A stretch of DNA of 31,121 bases from positions 1 through 31,121 of IMG/VR virus record IMGVR_UViG_3300030117_000527; one strand, 5' to 3'. The stretch is from a virus. The notes under the pieces are model-generated. The model saw nothing but the letters and a program-made list of their open reading frames with translations, searched no databases and was not told the origin of the DNA. Position 1 is the first letter of the stretch; every line of letters starts with the position of its first letter. The position numbers were made by a program, and so were the translations under genes. Below, one piece after another: positions 23,405 through 31,120 of this stretch.

Positions 23405-23565
23405 TAGGATTCTTTAGATTTTTTAACTCTTTTTGTTGTCCAAGCTTCATCTACATCTGGTGTTGATTTGTCATCAGCAACATAATGACCTTTTTTATTC
23501 CTGGTTCTTACTTTTATTTTTTCAGTTCCAGTAACTTTGCTCCACATTTTTTCTAACCAACTCAT
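23404..23565 (-). CDS. Small basic protein (53 aa)
   Basis: A 53-residue Lys/Arg-rich ORF (MSWLEKMWSKVTG start, then KVRTRNKKGHYVADD and WTTKRVKKSK). It has a good ribosome site (AAAGGATAAAGG directly before the ATG), begins in an ATGA overlap with the upstream small gene, and ends in a TAATG overlap with the thermonuclease. The tight coupling on both sides and proper site make it a real gene. It may bind nucleic acid given its charge (net strongly positive). No family is recognised. Confidence 0.6.
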   Translation of the reverse strand: MSWLEKMWSKVTGTEKIKVRTRNKKGHYVADDKSTPDVDEAWTTKRVKKSKES

Positions 23566-23726
23566 CCTTTATCCTTTGCTTTAAGCACGTTTAATGCACA
23601 CCAATCTATTACTTTGTATATGTAACTAAACCAATGATCATCTTTTGGTGTTGGAGTTATTGCTGCTACAACAGAAGCTATAGATATAATTGCAGTAACC
23701 CATACTAATATATTAAGAATTGTCAT
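23562..23726 (-). CDS. Small membrane protein, TPTPKDD type (54 aa)
   Basis: A 54-residue ORF: transmembrane helix at about 3-23 (ILNILVWVTAIISIASVVAA), then TPTPKDDHWFSYIYKVIDWCALNVLKAKD. The pattern TPTPKDD...YK.ID..ALN...AK is one I know from many small phage membrane proteins of unknown role. It has a GGAGGA ribosome site before the ATG, lies within the end of the preceding gene by 14 bases, and ends in an ATGA overlap. A lysis-related function is possible, but nothing in the sequence proves it. Confidence 0.65.
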   Translation of the reverse strand: MTILNILVWVTAIISIASVVAAITPTPKDDHWFSYIYKVIDWCALNVLKAKDKG

Positions 23727-23961
23727 TTTTATCCTCCTCTGGATTATTTAAGACTTCATCTGCTTTTTGTTTAGCAGACTCTATAAATGCGTTTTGAAAC
23801 ACACTTAAACTGGCATTAACTTGGTCAAGTTCAAACTGTATGCGTTTTTGTTTATTAGTTAAATCTAGTATTTGACTATGAAAATATTGTTGTTCGTTAG
23901 TAAGTTCGCTTACTTTAATTTCTTTGTCATCAATCATTACTACTGGTTCTTGCGTAGCCAT
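23713..23961 (-). CDS. Small coiled-coil protein (DUF6447-like)
   Basis: An 82-residue acidic protein: an N-terminal short beta part (PVVMIDDKEIKVSELTNEQ) and a helical remainder with heptad-like spacing (QILDLTNKQKRIQFELDQVNA region), ending in a very acidic tail. The layout (short DGKE-like strand followed by coiled coil) resembles the DUF6447 proteins seen in marine phages. It lies one base after the 115-residue gene's stop and overlaps the next gene by 14 bases. The function is unknown; possibly a fibre accessory or chaperone given its place just after the tail fibre. Confidence 0.55.
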   Translation of the reverse strand: MATQEPVVMIDDKEIKVSELTNEQQYFHSQILDLTNKQKRIQFELDQVNASLSVFQNAFIESAKQKADEVLNNPEEDKNDNS

Positions 23962-23962
23962 A

Positions 23963-24310
23963 TTAAGAACTCAATGTTTTTTGTACAGAAGTTGGCGTAA
24001 TTTTTTTGGCTATATTTGCATCTAATGATGCTTTCATATTAGTTACTTCATCGCTACCTAATGCAGTTTCTACCCAACTTTGTACATCGTTATTAGTAAG
24101 ACTAGACCAATTTTTAAAACTAGATAAATCAGATGTATCTAATGCTTGTGCACCATAACAAGATGCTGTCCAATTATTACCATCACTGTCTTTATTAGTG
24201 TCGTCTGTAGCAACTAATCTCCAATGAACTGTGTGTACGACATTTGATTTGCCACTTTTTGTAGGGTATGTATCACAAGTTTTACAATCCCATGCGTAAG
24301 ATATTGCCAT
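23963..24310 (-). CDS. Conserved phage protein with HWRLVATD motif
   Basis: A 115-residue protein. VVHTVHWRLVATD at about 24-36 is a motif I know from small proteins next to fibre genes of marine phages (usually VV..VHWR). It has a CKTC pair near the N-terminus (9-12) and one further Cys near 51, then a Trp-rich middle (WSSLTNNDVQSWVE) of alpha-helical character. The gene follows the tail fibre by one base and has its own AAGGAG site inside the fibre 3' end. It is probably a fibre-associated or assembly protein; no enzymatic motif is seen. Confidence 0.6.
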   Translation of the reverse strand: MAISYAWDCKTCDTYPTKSGKSNVVHTVHWRLVATDDTNKDSDGNNWTASCYGAQALDTSDLSSFKNWSSLTNNDVQSWVETALGSDEVTNMKASLDANIAKKITPTSVQKTLSS

Positions 24311-24311
24311 A

Positions 24312-26840
24312 TTATTCTCCTTTTAAAATGTTTATCTCAGATTGTAAGGCATCAATCTGCTCTTGTTGTTCTTGTATAGCTTTTATAAGAGGTGTTACTA
24401 ATTTACTGTAATCCATTGAGTAATAACCTTCTTCATTAACATTTATTGCATATGGTATTAGTTCTTCAACTTCTTGTGCTATTAAACCATCTTGAATTTC
24501 GCCACCATCTTTCCATTCAAAGTTTACTGGATTTAATTTATTAACTATTTCTAAACCTTTTGCTTCACCTAAAATATTTTTAAGTCTTGCATCTGAAGAT
24601 GTACCATAAGTTACTGTAGAATTATTGTGGGAAATCTGACTAACAGTTGAGCCACCATTTTTAAATCTAATTACATCTGAAGTATTAGTTGTAGAACTTC
24701 TATTAAAGGTTATTACAGCAGCACCATCATCAAAATTTGGTTGTACGCTTAAAGCTCCAGCAGCCCCTACAGTTGTACCTCCCAAAGTTAAATTACCACC
24801 ACTTGAAATACGCATCCTTTCAGCTAATGTGTTATCTGCCACAGTTTCAAATACCAAGGCACTACTAACTGCATTATCAGCGTTCCATGCTTCTGCACCC
24901 TCAGTTCTAATTCTTCCTGCTGTTGCTATGACATTATTGTCAGACCTTTCAGATTGAAAATTTACAGCAGAACCATAACCACCAGCTTGTGTATTTATTA
25001 TATTTATACCGCTAACATGAGCTGATGCTGAATGGGTTACTAACAAAGAAGTAGAACCTGATGTTAAAATATTTCCATTTGTTCCATCTGAAAACAAAGA
25101 CATATCTGAACCAGCACCAAAAACTATTCTGTTATTGTCTGCCATTTTTTGCCAACTACCAAATATAGCTGTACCTGCATCTGACATATCAAAAGTAATA
25201 GCAGTAACAAAAGAAGAGCCATCAATACCTTGTATTACAAAATCGCCATCAGCTACGATAGATTGAAAAAGTGCGTTGTTGCCATCTTTTTTAACTGTTG
25301 CAAATTGTGTGCCACCATCCAAAAATCTAACTTCACCACCATCATCAGCATCTAATCTTATATTACCTACTACATCAAGTATTAAATCGTTGCCATCAGA
25401 AGCAATAGAACCAAATTTAGTATTATCTTGTCTAAATTCTACTACATCTCCATCATCACTTGTACGATTTAAAAGTTGTACAGTATGACCACTTGATGTT
25501 CCAGTAAATGAATAATTACTTGAACCAGTTCTTATTTCTGCACCGACTGAACTAACTCCAGAACTTGTTTTACCAACTAATACTATTCCTCCAGTTGTAA
25601 CACGGGCTCTTTCTGAACCAGCAGTAATTATTCCTAAATCATCGCTAGTTAAAGTTCCAACACTTGCTACGCCACCAGTATTACCTAAATAAAGTTGATC
25701 AGCACTTGAAGTTCCTGTATTAACTCTTAAACCATTATTTCCTGTAGTTAATAAATCTATAGCATAAGAGCCACCAGCAGTTCCAATCCCTACGGTGCCA
25801 TTTGCATTTATACGCAATCTTTCACTAGCTCCTGTTCCACCATCAGGAGTGGTATAAAAACCCATTCTCCCAGGTAAATCATCTGCACCTGGAGTTCCAT
25901 CTACTTCAACTTCAATCTTAGCTGCATTAGAAAGCATATCATTACCGTCTGATGCACAAAATATTATTTGTCCTAAGTTATCACCATCTTGTATTATTGT
26001 ATTAGAGCCTATTGTTGCATTTCTTGATTTTGTAAACGCTAAAGTAGGAGGAGAAGCATTTGCACTAAATCTGCCTATAGTTAAAGTAGTATCTCCACCA
26101 CCTGTTCCTAATACTTGTAACGCACCCGTTCCGCCAGTATTTGCTATAGAAGTACTACTTCCAATTAAAACAGTATTATCTCCACCATTAACAAAAAGCA
26201 TATTAGCTTCACCATTTGATTCAACTCTAAAATCTACATCAGCACTATCTTCGTTAAATACAGCACCTCCATCTTGGGTTAAAGCTCCGTCAATATCTAC
26301 TACATCTAGGTTAGCTGTGCCATCTACATCTATTGAACCAGCTAAATCTATATCACCATTTACAATCAAGTCGTCTGTAACTGTTAAGTCATCTTCAACT
26401 TTTAAATCTACTACATTTAAACTAGCAAAAGCATCTACTATTGCTGCACCTGAACCTGCACCGTCTGAATAAACTGCTTTTACATCACCTGCAGGTATAG
26501 TTATGTTAGCACCACTACCTTGTGAAATTATTATGTTTTGTGAACCTGACGTTCCGTTTTCTATAAACCAAAGCTTTGATACTGTATTTGGCCCAATAGT
26601 AATAGTACAAGCACTATCAAGAGTACCTGTATATTTTAAATAAATACTTCTGCCGGGGTCTGTTGAACCGTCAGCTATTGTGGTTGTATGTGTGTCTGCG
26701 TTTGTAGTAATAGCTTCAGTGCCAAAACTAAATGCTTCAGCTATTAATTCTAAATTAGTGTTAGTGCTTGTTCCCCAAGTTCCAGCCTCATCACCAGTTG
26801 CTATTTCTTTTAATCTTAAATCATTTACATAAGTTGCCAT
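24312..26840 (-). CDS. Tail fibre/spike with C-terminal S74 auto-chaperone
   Basis: An 842-residue host-recognition fibre. The N-terminal 160 residues (opening TYVNDLRLKEIATGDEAGTW) are typical of virion-attachment regions of marine phage fibres. A repeat-rich beta region (about 160-730) follows, with many DG, GGNTV and TIG turns and repeated LRINANGTVGIG/MRISSGGNLTLGG units usual before S74 domains. The C-terminal 94 residues are an intramolecular chaperone (Peptidase_S74): SDARLK places catalytic Ser749 and Lys754 five apart as in endosialidase chaperones, followed by NPVNFEWKDG, GLIAQEVEELIP and a terminal coiled coil. The chaperone trimerises the fibre and then cleaves itself off before Ser749. 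Confidence 0.9.
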   Translation of the reverse strand: MATYVNDLRLKEIATGDEAGTWGTSTNTNLELIAEAFSFGTEAITTNADTHTTTIADGSTDPGRSIYLKYTGTLDSACTITIGPNTVSKLWFIENGTSGSQNIIISQGSGANITIPAGDVKAVYSDGAGSGAAIVDAFASLNVVDLKVEDDLTVTDDLIVNGDIDLAGSIDVDGTANLDVVDIDGALTQDGGAVFNEDSADVDFRVESNGEANMLFVNGGDNTVLIGSSTSIANTGGTGALQVLGTGGGDTTLTIGRFSANASPPTLAFTKSRNATIGSNTIIQDGDNLGQIIFCASDGNDMLSNAAKIEVEVDGTPGADDLPGRMGFYTTPDGGTGASERLRINANGTVGIGTAGGSYAIDLLTTGNNGLRVNTGTSSADQLYLGNTGGVASVGTLTSDDLGIITAGSERARVTTGGIVLVGKTSSGVSSVGAEIRTGSSNYSFTGTSSGHTVQLLNRTSDDGDVVEFRQDNTKFGSIASDGNDLILDVVGNIRLDADDGGEVRFLDGGTQFATVKKDGNNALFQSIVADGDFVIQGIDGSSFVTAITFDMSDAGTAIFGSWQKMADNNRIVFGAGSDMSLFSDGTNGNILTSGSTSLLVTHSASAHVSGINIINTQAGGYGSAVNFQSERSDNNVIATAGRIRTEGAEAWNADNAVSSALVFETVADNTLAERMRISSGGNLTLGGTTVGAAGALSVQPNFDDGAAVITFNRSSTTNTSDVIRFKNGGSTVSQISHNNSTVTYGTSSDARLKNILGEAKGLEIVNKLNPVNFEWKDGGEIQDGLIAQEVEELIPYAINVNEEGYYSMDYSKLVTPLIKAIQEQQEQIDALQSEINILKGE

Positions 26841-26869
26841 TTATATACCTCTTAAAAATTATACATCAT

Positions 26870-27634
26870 CTATGCAGCAACATCATCCCAGTTAGGAGTT
26901 TGTGTATCTGATACTGTAGTATAGTTTGGAGTTTGTGATTCATCAACTGCTGAATAATTTGGGGTTTGTGACTCATCTATAAGACCCCAAACGCAAATAG
27001 TTCCTAATTCTGATGACAGACCTTGTAAAGAAACACTAACACCAACACCTAATTGCAAAGATACATCCCCTAATGCAGAGGTTGCGGCTATGCCTGTAAT
27101 AATAACTTTTTCGTTGTGATGAACTGTAATGCTACCAATAGCAGAGGTAGCACCTTGTCCTGTGACAGATACATTTGCCTCCCCGTCTACATCGACACTT
27201 ACTGCACCTAGAGTTGCAGTTGCACCTGTTGCGTTTGCAACAGCGCTACCGTTAACACCTACGCCACCTATGGCTGATGTACCTACTTGCGAACTTGGAG
27301 TTATATTGGCTTTTGCAACAACTGTAAGAGAGCCTACAGCACTTGTGGCTAATTGAGATGAAAGTGTTTGATTTGCTTTTGCTACAACTGATGCTGTGCC
27401 TAGAGCAGTTGTAGATGACTGTCCTGCAAGAGTTAAATTAGCCTCACAATCAAAAGTAGGAGTTCCTACCGCTGTGGTGCCTACTTGAGAAGATGGGGTA
27501 ACATTAGCTTTTGCTACAACAGAAACGGTGCCTAAAGCACTTGTGGCTGATTGTCCTGTAACAGAAACTGGTAAAGCTTCGCTCCAGGCACCTTCACCCC
27601 AAGTGCCTCTACCCCAACCAGTTATGTTAGCCAT
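26870..27634 (-). CDS. Repeat-containing virion protein (22-residue repeats)
   Basis: A 254-residue protein. It opens with GWGRGTWGEGAWSEALPV, a Trp-Gly opening common in marine phage tail or neck proteins. Residues 23-217 consist of about nine degenerate repeats of roughly 22 residues with the core VTGQSATSALGTVSVVAKAN; alternating small and hydrophobic residues suggest a beta-solenoid or fibre shaft. Residues 220-252 are three 11-residue repeats (DESQTPNYSAV type). It lies just upstream of the tail fibre in transcription order. It has no enzyme motif; probably a fibre, collar or adhesive structural protein. Repeat number may vary between relatives. Confidence 0.65.
   Translation of the reverse strand: MANITGWGRGTWGEGAWSEALPVSVTGQSATSALGTVSVVAKANVTPSSQVGTTAVGTPTFDCEANLTLAGQSSTTALGTASVVAKANQTLSSQLATSAVGSLTVVAKANITPSSQVGTSAIGGVGVNGSAVANATGATATLGAVSVDVDGEANVSVTGQGATSAIGSITVHHNEKVIITGIAATSALGDVSLQLGVGVSVSLQGLSSELGTICVWGLIDESQTPNYSAVDESQTPNYTTVSDTQTPNWDDVAA
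26879..26977 (-). repeat. Three tandem 33-bp coding repeats
   Basis: Three consecutive 11-residue units (DESQTPNYSAV, DESQTPNYTTV, SDTQTPNWDDV) form the C-terminus of the repeat protein. They are a different repeat class from the 22-residue units before them. The TPNY/TPNW core may be a binding tail. Confidence 0.8.
26984..27568 (-). repeat. About nine in-frame ~66-bp coding repeats
   Basis: DNA repeats inside the 254-residue protein gene, each coding for about 22 residues with the core ...SATSALG..SVVAKAN. Copies 1, 3 and 4 are the most similar; copies 5 and 6 differ in length (24 and 20 residues). The length differences keep the reading frame, as expected for repeat gain and loss under coding constraint. 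Confidence 0.75.
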
Positions 27635-27638
27635 AAGG

Positions 27639-28067
27639 CTAGGCTATTCTTATAATAGCTGTACTTGCTGCTTTAGCTGGAAAAACTATTGTAAAATCAC
27701 CTGCGGTCGATGTTTTGTCACCACCAAAATCAATTGTGGCAACTGATTTATCACCATTTGTATCATTGTAAATCATACAACCTCTGGCTGTGATTGTGGC
27801 TGTGCTGAATGTTAAATCATTAAAATCAGTAACAGCAGTTGTGCCTGTTGCTGAAGGAGTTACGTTAGTTAATGCAGCCCCGCCAGATGTATAGTTTGTA
27901 CCACTTGCTTGTCCAGTAGTTGTAAAAGCTGTAGTTGTTGCGCCTAATGTTGCTGAACTTGTGTATAAAGCTAATTTAAAACTATTACCACTTGAGTTAG
28001 TAAAATTATGCGTACCTGTAAGCAGCTCTACTTTAAAGCTGGTTGTTAATGTTGATGATATTGCCAT
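27639..28067 (-). CDS. Putative virion protein (SSTLxxSFKxELL type)
   Basis: A 142-residue beta-rich, Thr/Ser/Ala-rich protein. The opening SSTLTTSFKVELLTGTHNF followed by FKLALYTSSATLGATTTAF is a pattern I know from marine phage structural genes, where it continues with a TSGGAAL-like segment, as it does here. It lies between the 99-residue conserved gene and the repeat protein in the tail region of the late operon. It probably forms part of the tail or a decoration, but the exact role is not known. Spacing of 1 base to the preceding and 4 bases to the following gene shows it is in the operon. Confidence 0.6.
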   Translation of the reverse strand: MAISSTLTTSFKVELLTGTHNFTNSSGNSFKLALYTSSATLGATTTAFTTTGQASGTNYTSGGAALTNVTPSATGTTAVTDFNDLTFSTATITARGCMIYNDTNGDKSVATIDFGGDKTSTAGDFTIVFPAKAASTAIIRIA

Positions 28068-28068
28068 A

Positions 28069-28368
28069 TTAAATACCTTTTATTATTTTTGCTAAATCTT
28101 CGCTACCACCTTTTGATAACTCTTGTATCAAAGTAGCTTTATATGATTTTATAGCATTTTGAATATATATCAAACATACTTTATAAATTAAATCTCTGTA
28201 GGCCCTAGCTTGGGCTTTTATATGTTCTTCATTATCATCAGAAAAACCAACAATTTTATCTGTAAGCTGTTCTGCCCAAAACTCTGGAGGATGACCGCCA
28301 AATTTTGTTGTTGATACCTCAACCATGCCCAGTTCAGGCACACCATCTGGTGTAATTTTAATTACCAT
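28069..28368 (-). CDS. Conserved marine-phage protein (GGHPPEFWAEQ type)
   Basis: A 99-residue protein with FGGHPPEFWAEQLTDKIVGFSDD at about 23-45 and a helical rest containing QARAYRDLIYKVCLIYIQNAI. This GGHPPEFWA...QARAYRD pattern recurs in small late genes of uncultured marine phages. It starts 7 bases inside the end of the 250-residue gene. Function is unknown; size and conservation suggest a virion assembly factor or minor structural protein. Confidence 0.6.
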   Translation of the reverse strand: MVIKITPDGVPELGMVEVSTTKFGGHPPEFWAEQLTDKIVGFSDDNEEHIKAQARAYRDLIYKVCLIYIQNAIKSYKATLIQELSKGGSEDLAKIIKGI

Positions 28369-29114
28369 TTTTTTGGCTCCACAGGTTCATTCTTTTTAAT
28401 ATGACTATCATACCTGTCTATTAAAGTTGGTTTTTTTGGCAATTCAGGTTCTTGATATTTTATTGCTTCACTTTTTTTCATGCTTACTAAATTACCATTT
28501 TCGTCACTCATTACTAACAAAGGGTCTGCAAGCCTATGATAACCGTATAGTTTGTCTTCGGCAGGAACTGCGGCGTCGAGTAAAAAACTTGATTGTGCAA
28601 CCTCTACTTTTATTCCTTCACTCATGCATTTGCTTAGCCAAAATTCTACACAAGCTCTTCCTGCCTCTGCAAAATATAAATTTCCTTTATAACCAAAATC
28701 AATGCCAAATAATTGAATATGCGCTACTTTGTTATATAAAGCAAATGCTACTGCGTATGCAACAGTGTTATTAAGATAGTGAGAACCCCATTCTGAAAGT
28801 ATTGAGTCTATTGGATATTCAACAAGTCCAGGACATCTTTCATCTAATTCGCAAGTATATATTGGTCCAGGGTGTGTTTTTAAAATTTTTACCATGCTAT
28901 CCGTTTGACCACCAGCGTCATCTGTATCTAAAAATCTGGATGCAGGGTCCATCATAAATACTCTGTCGTGATGTATTACATCAGCTACAGAGTTTATTGC
29001 CCATATTTCATCAAACTTTGCCCCGTGTGATTTAGCCATGCAGTAATCAAACCAACTTTTACCCATGCCTACGATAACTACATTTTTTCCCTCTAGCTCT
29101 GCTATGCGTTGCAT
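28362..29114 (-). CDS. Rossmann-like protein, DUF115/glycosyltransferase-like
   Basis: A 250-residue protein with an N-terminal nucleotide-binding-like strand and glycine turn NVVIVGMGKSWFDY (11-24), then EIWAINSVADVI, a central YLNNTVAYAVAFALYNKV helix and IQLFGIDFGY (133-142). These features fit the DUF115/MptE-like or sialyltransferase-like Rossmann proteins found in phage late regions. It might glycosylate or otherwise modify a virion or host surface component, but catalytic residues cannot be assigned. The C-terminal 40 residues are Lys/Pro-rich. Its ribosome site is strong (AAGGAGATACAT before the ATG), the best in this part of the operon, and a 20-base gap precedes it. Confidence 0.55.
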   Translation of the reverse strand: MQRIAELEGKNVVIVGMGKSWFDYCMAKSHGAKFDEIWAINSVADVIHHDRVFMMDPASRFLDTDDAGGQTDSMVKILKTHPGPIYTCELDERCPGLVEYPIDSILSEWGSHYLNNTVAYAVAFALYNKVAHIQLFGIDFGYKGNLYFAEAGRACVEFWLSKCMSEGIKVEVAQSSFLLDAAVPAEDKLYGYHRLADPLLVMSDENGNLVSMKKSEAIKYQEPELPKKPTLIDRYDSHIKKNEPVEPKKW

Positions 29115-29134
29115 ATGTATCTCCTTTTTTTAAG

Positions 29135-29812
29135 TTAACTTACTTGCGAGCGGAGTGAGTCATATCGGTATTCATCTCTTCTACCTCTTGCCTCGGCTCG
29201 TTGTTTTATTCTTGTAATCTCTTGATTAAACCTAGTTTCATAATTAGTAAGCATATCTGGCTCACCTTTCATAAATGTATGGCCCTCTATCAAAGAACCG
29301 TACAACAATGCATCTCTTGCGTTATTCGATAGCCATGTGCCAGATGTATCAGTGACTAAACTTGTTGGTCTATAAAGATAATGCAGCTCTACTGTGTAAT
29401 CGGCGTCTGGTACAGGCGCTATTGTAATTGTTGAACCTGAACTACTTGAAGTTGCAAAAGATTTATCAAAATCAGCGTAATACTTAGGCAAACCTCTGAT
29501 TGTTGTATCACTTAAATCAGGGCTGTACTCTTGCATAAAGCTTGGATGTTTTTTTAACAAAAAATTATAATCGTTTGTGGTCGAATCAATTACTGCTAAA
29601 GAAAAACTTAAAATAAAATCATTAGGTGCTGTAAGAAATCTACTGCCTGTTGTTAATGTACCTTGCACATTTTTTCTAAAAACATCTTCTTGTACCAAAT
29701 TAAAAATTCTTTCTTCTGCGTTTTTAACAAAATCTGGTATAGTCGCAACAAAAGTTGTTTCATCATTATTTAAATAGTTTTGTATCAAAGTTGTTAATTC
29801 AGAATAAGTCAT
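29135..29812 (-). CDS. Head-tail adaptor, gp6/SU10-like
   Basis: A 225-residue protein. It opens TYSELTTLIQNYLNNDETTF with DFVKNAEERIFNLVQ, the usual start of phage adaptor proteins of the gp6-like/SU10 adaptor family, followed by a beta-rich centre (RFLTAPNDFI, YTVELHYLYRP) and a helical end (ARDALLYGSLIEGHTFMK, NQEITRIKQRAEARG). Such proteins form the ring under the portal. It overlaps the zinc-ribbon gene by 4 bases upstream. This places the head-tail connection at the right side, as expected if portal and capsid genes lie just beyond the edge. Confidence 0.72.
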   Translation of the reverse strand: MTYSELTTLIQNYLNNDETTFVATIPDFVKNAEERIFNLVQEDVFRKNVQGTLTTGSRFLTAPNDFILSFSLAVIDSTTNDYNFLLKKHPSFMQEYSPDLSDTTIRGLPKYYADFDKSFATSSSSGSTITIAPVPDADYTVELHYLYRPTSLVTDTSGTWLSNNARDALLYGSLIEGHTFMKGEPDMLTNYETRFNQEITRIKQRAEARGRRDEYRYDSLRSQVS

Positions 29813-30117
29813 ACTGTGATTGTAACCCCTCCAAGCGATGATGTCATTTTAAATCCCTCAATAGAGTTTCCTAAAATTTTATCATTATTTGTGATGACAT
29901 AACCAAAACCTACTTCTTTATCATTATTGGGTCTGGGTTCGTATAAAGCTTGTGCGTCAGCAACTGTTGGCGTTGGTTCTAATTGTGGATGTTTTGGTTC
30001 GTAGCATTCCGGACAAGTTTTTAATCCGTTCCATTCTTTTTTAAGTTCTAAAAGTTTGTACTCAAATCCACACCTATCACATATTGCTTTGGCAAATTTA
30101 CCGGAAGCATACGCCAT
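29809..30117 (-). CDS. Zinc-ribbon protein of the neck region
   Basis: A 102-residue protein with a four-cysteine zinc ribbon: CDRC at residues 13-16 and CPEC at 35-38, with KEWNGLKTCPECYEPK between and after. The rest is Pro-rich then beta-forming (ending MTSSLGGVTITV). The opening YASGKFAKAICDRCGF and the KKEWNGLK segment recur in marine phages beside adaptor genes. It shares one base with the 221-residue gene stop and overlaps the adaptor gene by 4 bases. A structural or assembly role at the neck is likely; nucleic-acid binding is the alternative reading. Confidence 0.65.
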   Translation of the reverse strand: MAYASGKFAKAICDRCGFEYKLLELKKEWNGLKTCPECYEPKHPQLEPTPTVADAQALYEPRPNNDKEVGFGYVITNNDKILGNSIEGFKMTSSLGGVTITV

Positions 30118-30782
30118 TATCTTGTATAGGGTCTGATTCTAAAAGAAGCCCTATCCTCATCTGTTGATGATGCTCTATCAAATTCTTCTTCATACATTTG
30201 TTTTAGTATTGGTGTTTTTTCAGGAGCTTTTTTAACAGAAAGATAATAAGCAAGTCCTGCTGCAAAACAAGGATAAAACCTAAAAGGCATATCCATTGTG
30301 TTGATTGCTGTATCAGCGTCATCCATTCTTACTATTTTGTTAAATACTAAAACATCGGTGGAGTTTTCTGGAGCTGGCCATATTTTTAAAACAGGCGTGT
30401 TTTGTTTGTCAAGAAAAAATTGCGATGGCCTGCCTGTAGTTGCTTTGACTGGTATATTTAAATATTCACTTCTACTAAGCCTACGCATTGATAATTCTGT
30501 TGTTGTAGTGCCATCTACTCTTCTTAAACTACAATCTAAAACATCAATAACGTTAGAATTTAAAGTATAAGAAGTTGTGTCAGCTGTTACAGTTTGCGTA
30601 GCTTCTTCAATAGTCCACTGGTTTAAACCTCTGTTTGCCCATTCTGCAAGCATTAAATTTATTGAACGTTTTGCAGTAACTAAATCATAACCAGTACGTA
30701 ATTCAAGGCCACATCTTTCAAAAGCTTCTTCAACAAACTCAGTTACGTTAGGTTCGAAATTTGTACTGCTTGATGTTGCCAT
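30117..30782 (-). CDS. Head-tail adaptor / tail accessory protein
   Basis: A 221-residue protein: helical N-terminus (VTEFVEEAFERCGLELRTGYD, then RSINLMLAEWANRGLNQWTIEE), a beta-rich middle with TSYTLNSNVIDVLDCSLRR and PVLKIWPAPE, and a helical end with PFRFYPCFAAGLAYYLSVK and LKQMYEEEFDRA. Secondary-structure order and the WANRG/RAxxIWPxP features resemble P22 gp4-type tail accessory or adaptor proteins of marine podovirus-like genomes. It adjoins both neighbours by one-base overlaps. The adaptor assignment rests on motif memory and context. Confidence 0.65.
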   Translation of the reverse strand: MATSSSTNFEPNVTEFVEEAFERCGLELRTGYDLVTAKRSINLMLAEWANRGLNQWTIEEATQTVTADTTSYTLNSNVIDVLDCSLRRVDGTTTTELSMRRLSRSEYLNIPVKATTGRPSQFFLDKQNTPVLKIWPAPENSTDVLVFNKIVRMDDADTAINTMDMPFRFYPCFAAGLAYYLSVKKAPEKTPILKQMYEEEFDRASSTDEDRASFRIRPYTR

Positions 30783-31120
30783 TATTCTTTCCTGTCATCT
30801 TGATTATACAGATTATCAAATGTTGTATAAGAATCCATATAACTATCATGTTTTTCTGCTGAATGAATATATTGACTAGGAGAAAAATCTGGTGGACCTT
30901 CACCGACACGCCATAAAGCTGGATTTGTTGCTCTTACTCTATTGTTTGGTAGAGCTACAAAATTACCAGTATATTCACCAGCGTCAGTTAAGTATAGCAC
31001 ATGACTTTGTTTATGTTGTGCAGAATCATCAGCTATGCTGTTTTCTGTATAGTCAACTGTGAACATATAAGTCCCTGTATAAAACTCACCACCTATTTTA
31101 CAAATCCAAGGTGATGAGCT
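30782..31120 (-). CDS. Conserved late protein, probably 5' partial
   Basis: The frame is open to the window edge (first readable residues SSSPWICKIGGEFYTGTYMF), while the first ATG inside the window is at 31066 (94 residues). Upstream residues read like protein, with alternating hydrophobic and Gly residues, so the true start may be outside the window; the 31066 ATG has only a weak AGGG six bases before it. The body contains HVLYLTDAGEYTGNFVALPNNRVRA and NPALWRVGEG, a pattern I associate with small late proteins in marine phages. It shares one base with the following adaptor gene. No function is known. Confidence 0.6.
   Translation of the reverse strand, partial: SSSPWICKIGGEFYTGTYMFTVDYTENSIADDSAQHKQSHVLYLTDAGEYTGNFVALPNNRVRATNPALWRVGEGPPDFSPSQYIHSAEKHDSYMDSYTTFDNLYNQDDRKE

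Noticed and set aside
29114-29128. Ribosome site AAGGAGATACATATG resembling the T7 gene 10 leader
   Set aside because: The match to the well-known T7 leader is almost certainly chance convergence on a strong Shine-Dalgarno with an AT-rich spacer; there is no other vector or T7 sequence nearby.
29131-29140. Palindrome AAGTTAACTT near the gap before the Rossmann-like gene
   Set aside because: It is a short AT-rich palindrome with no GC stem and no following T run on the minus strand, so not a terminator; no regulator can be linked to it.
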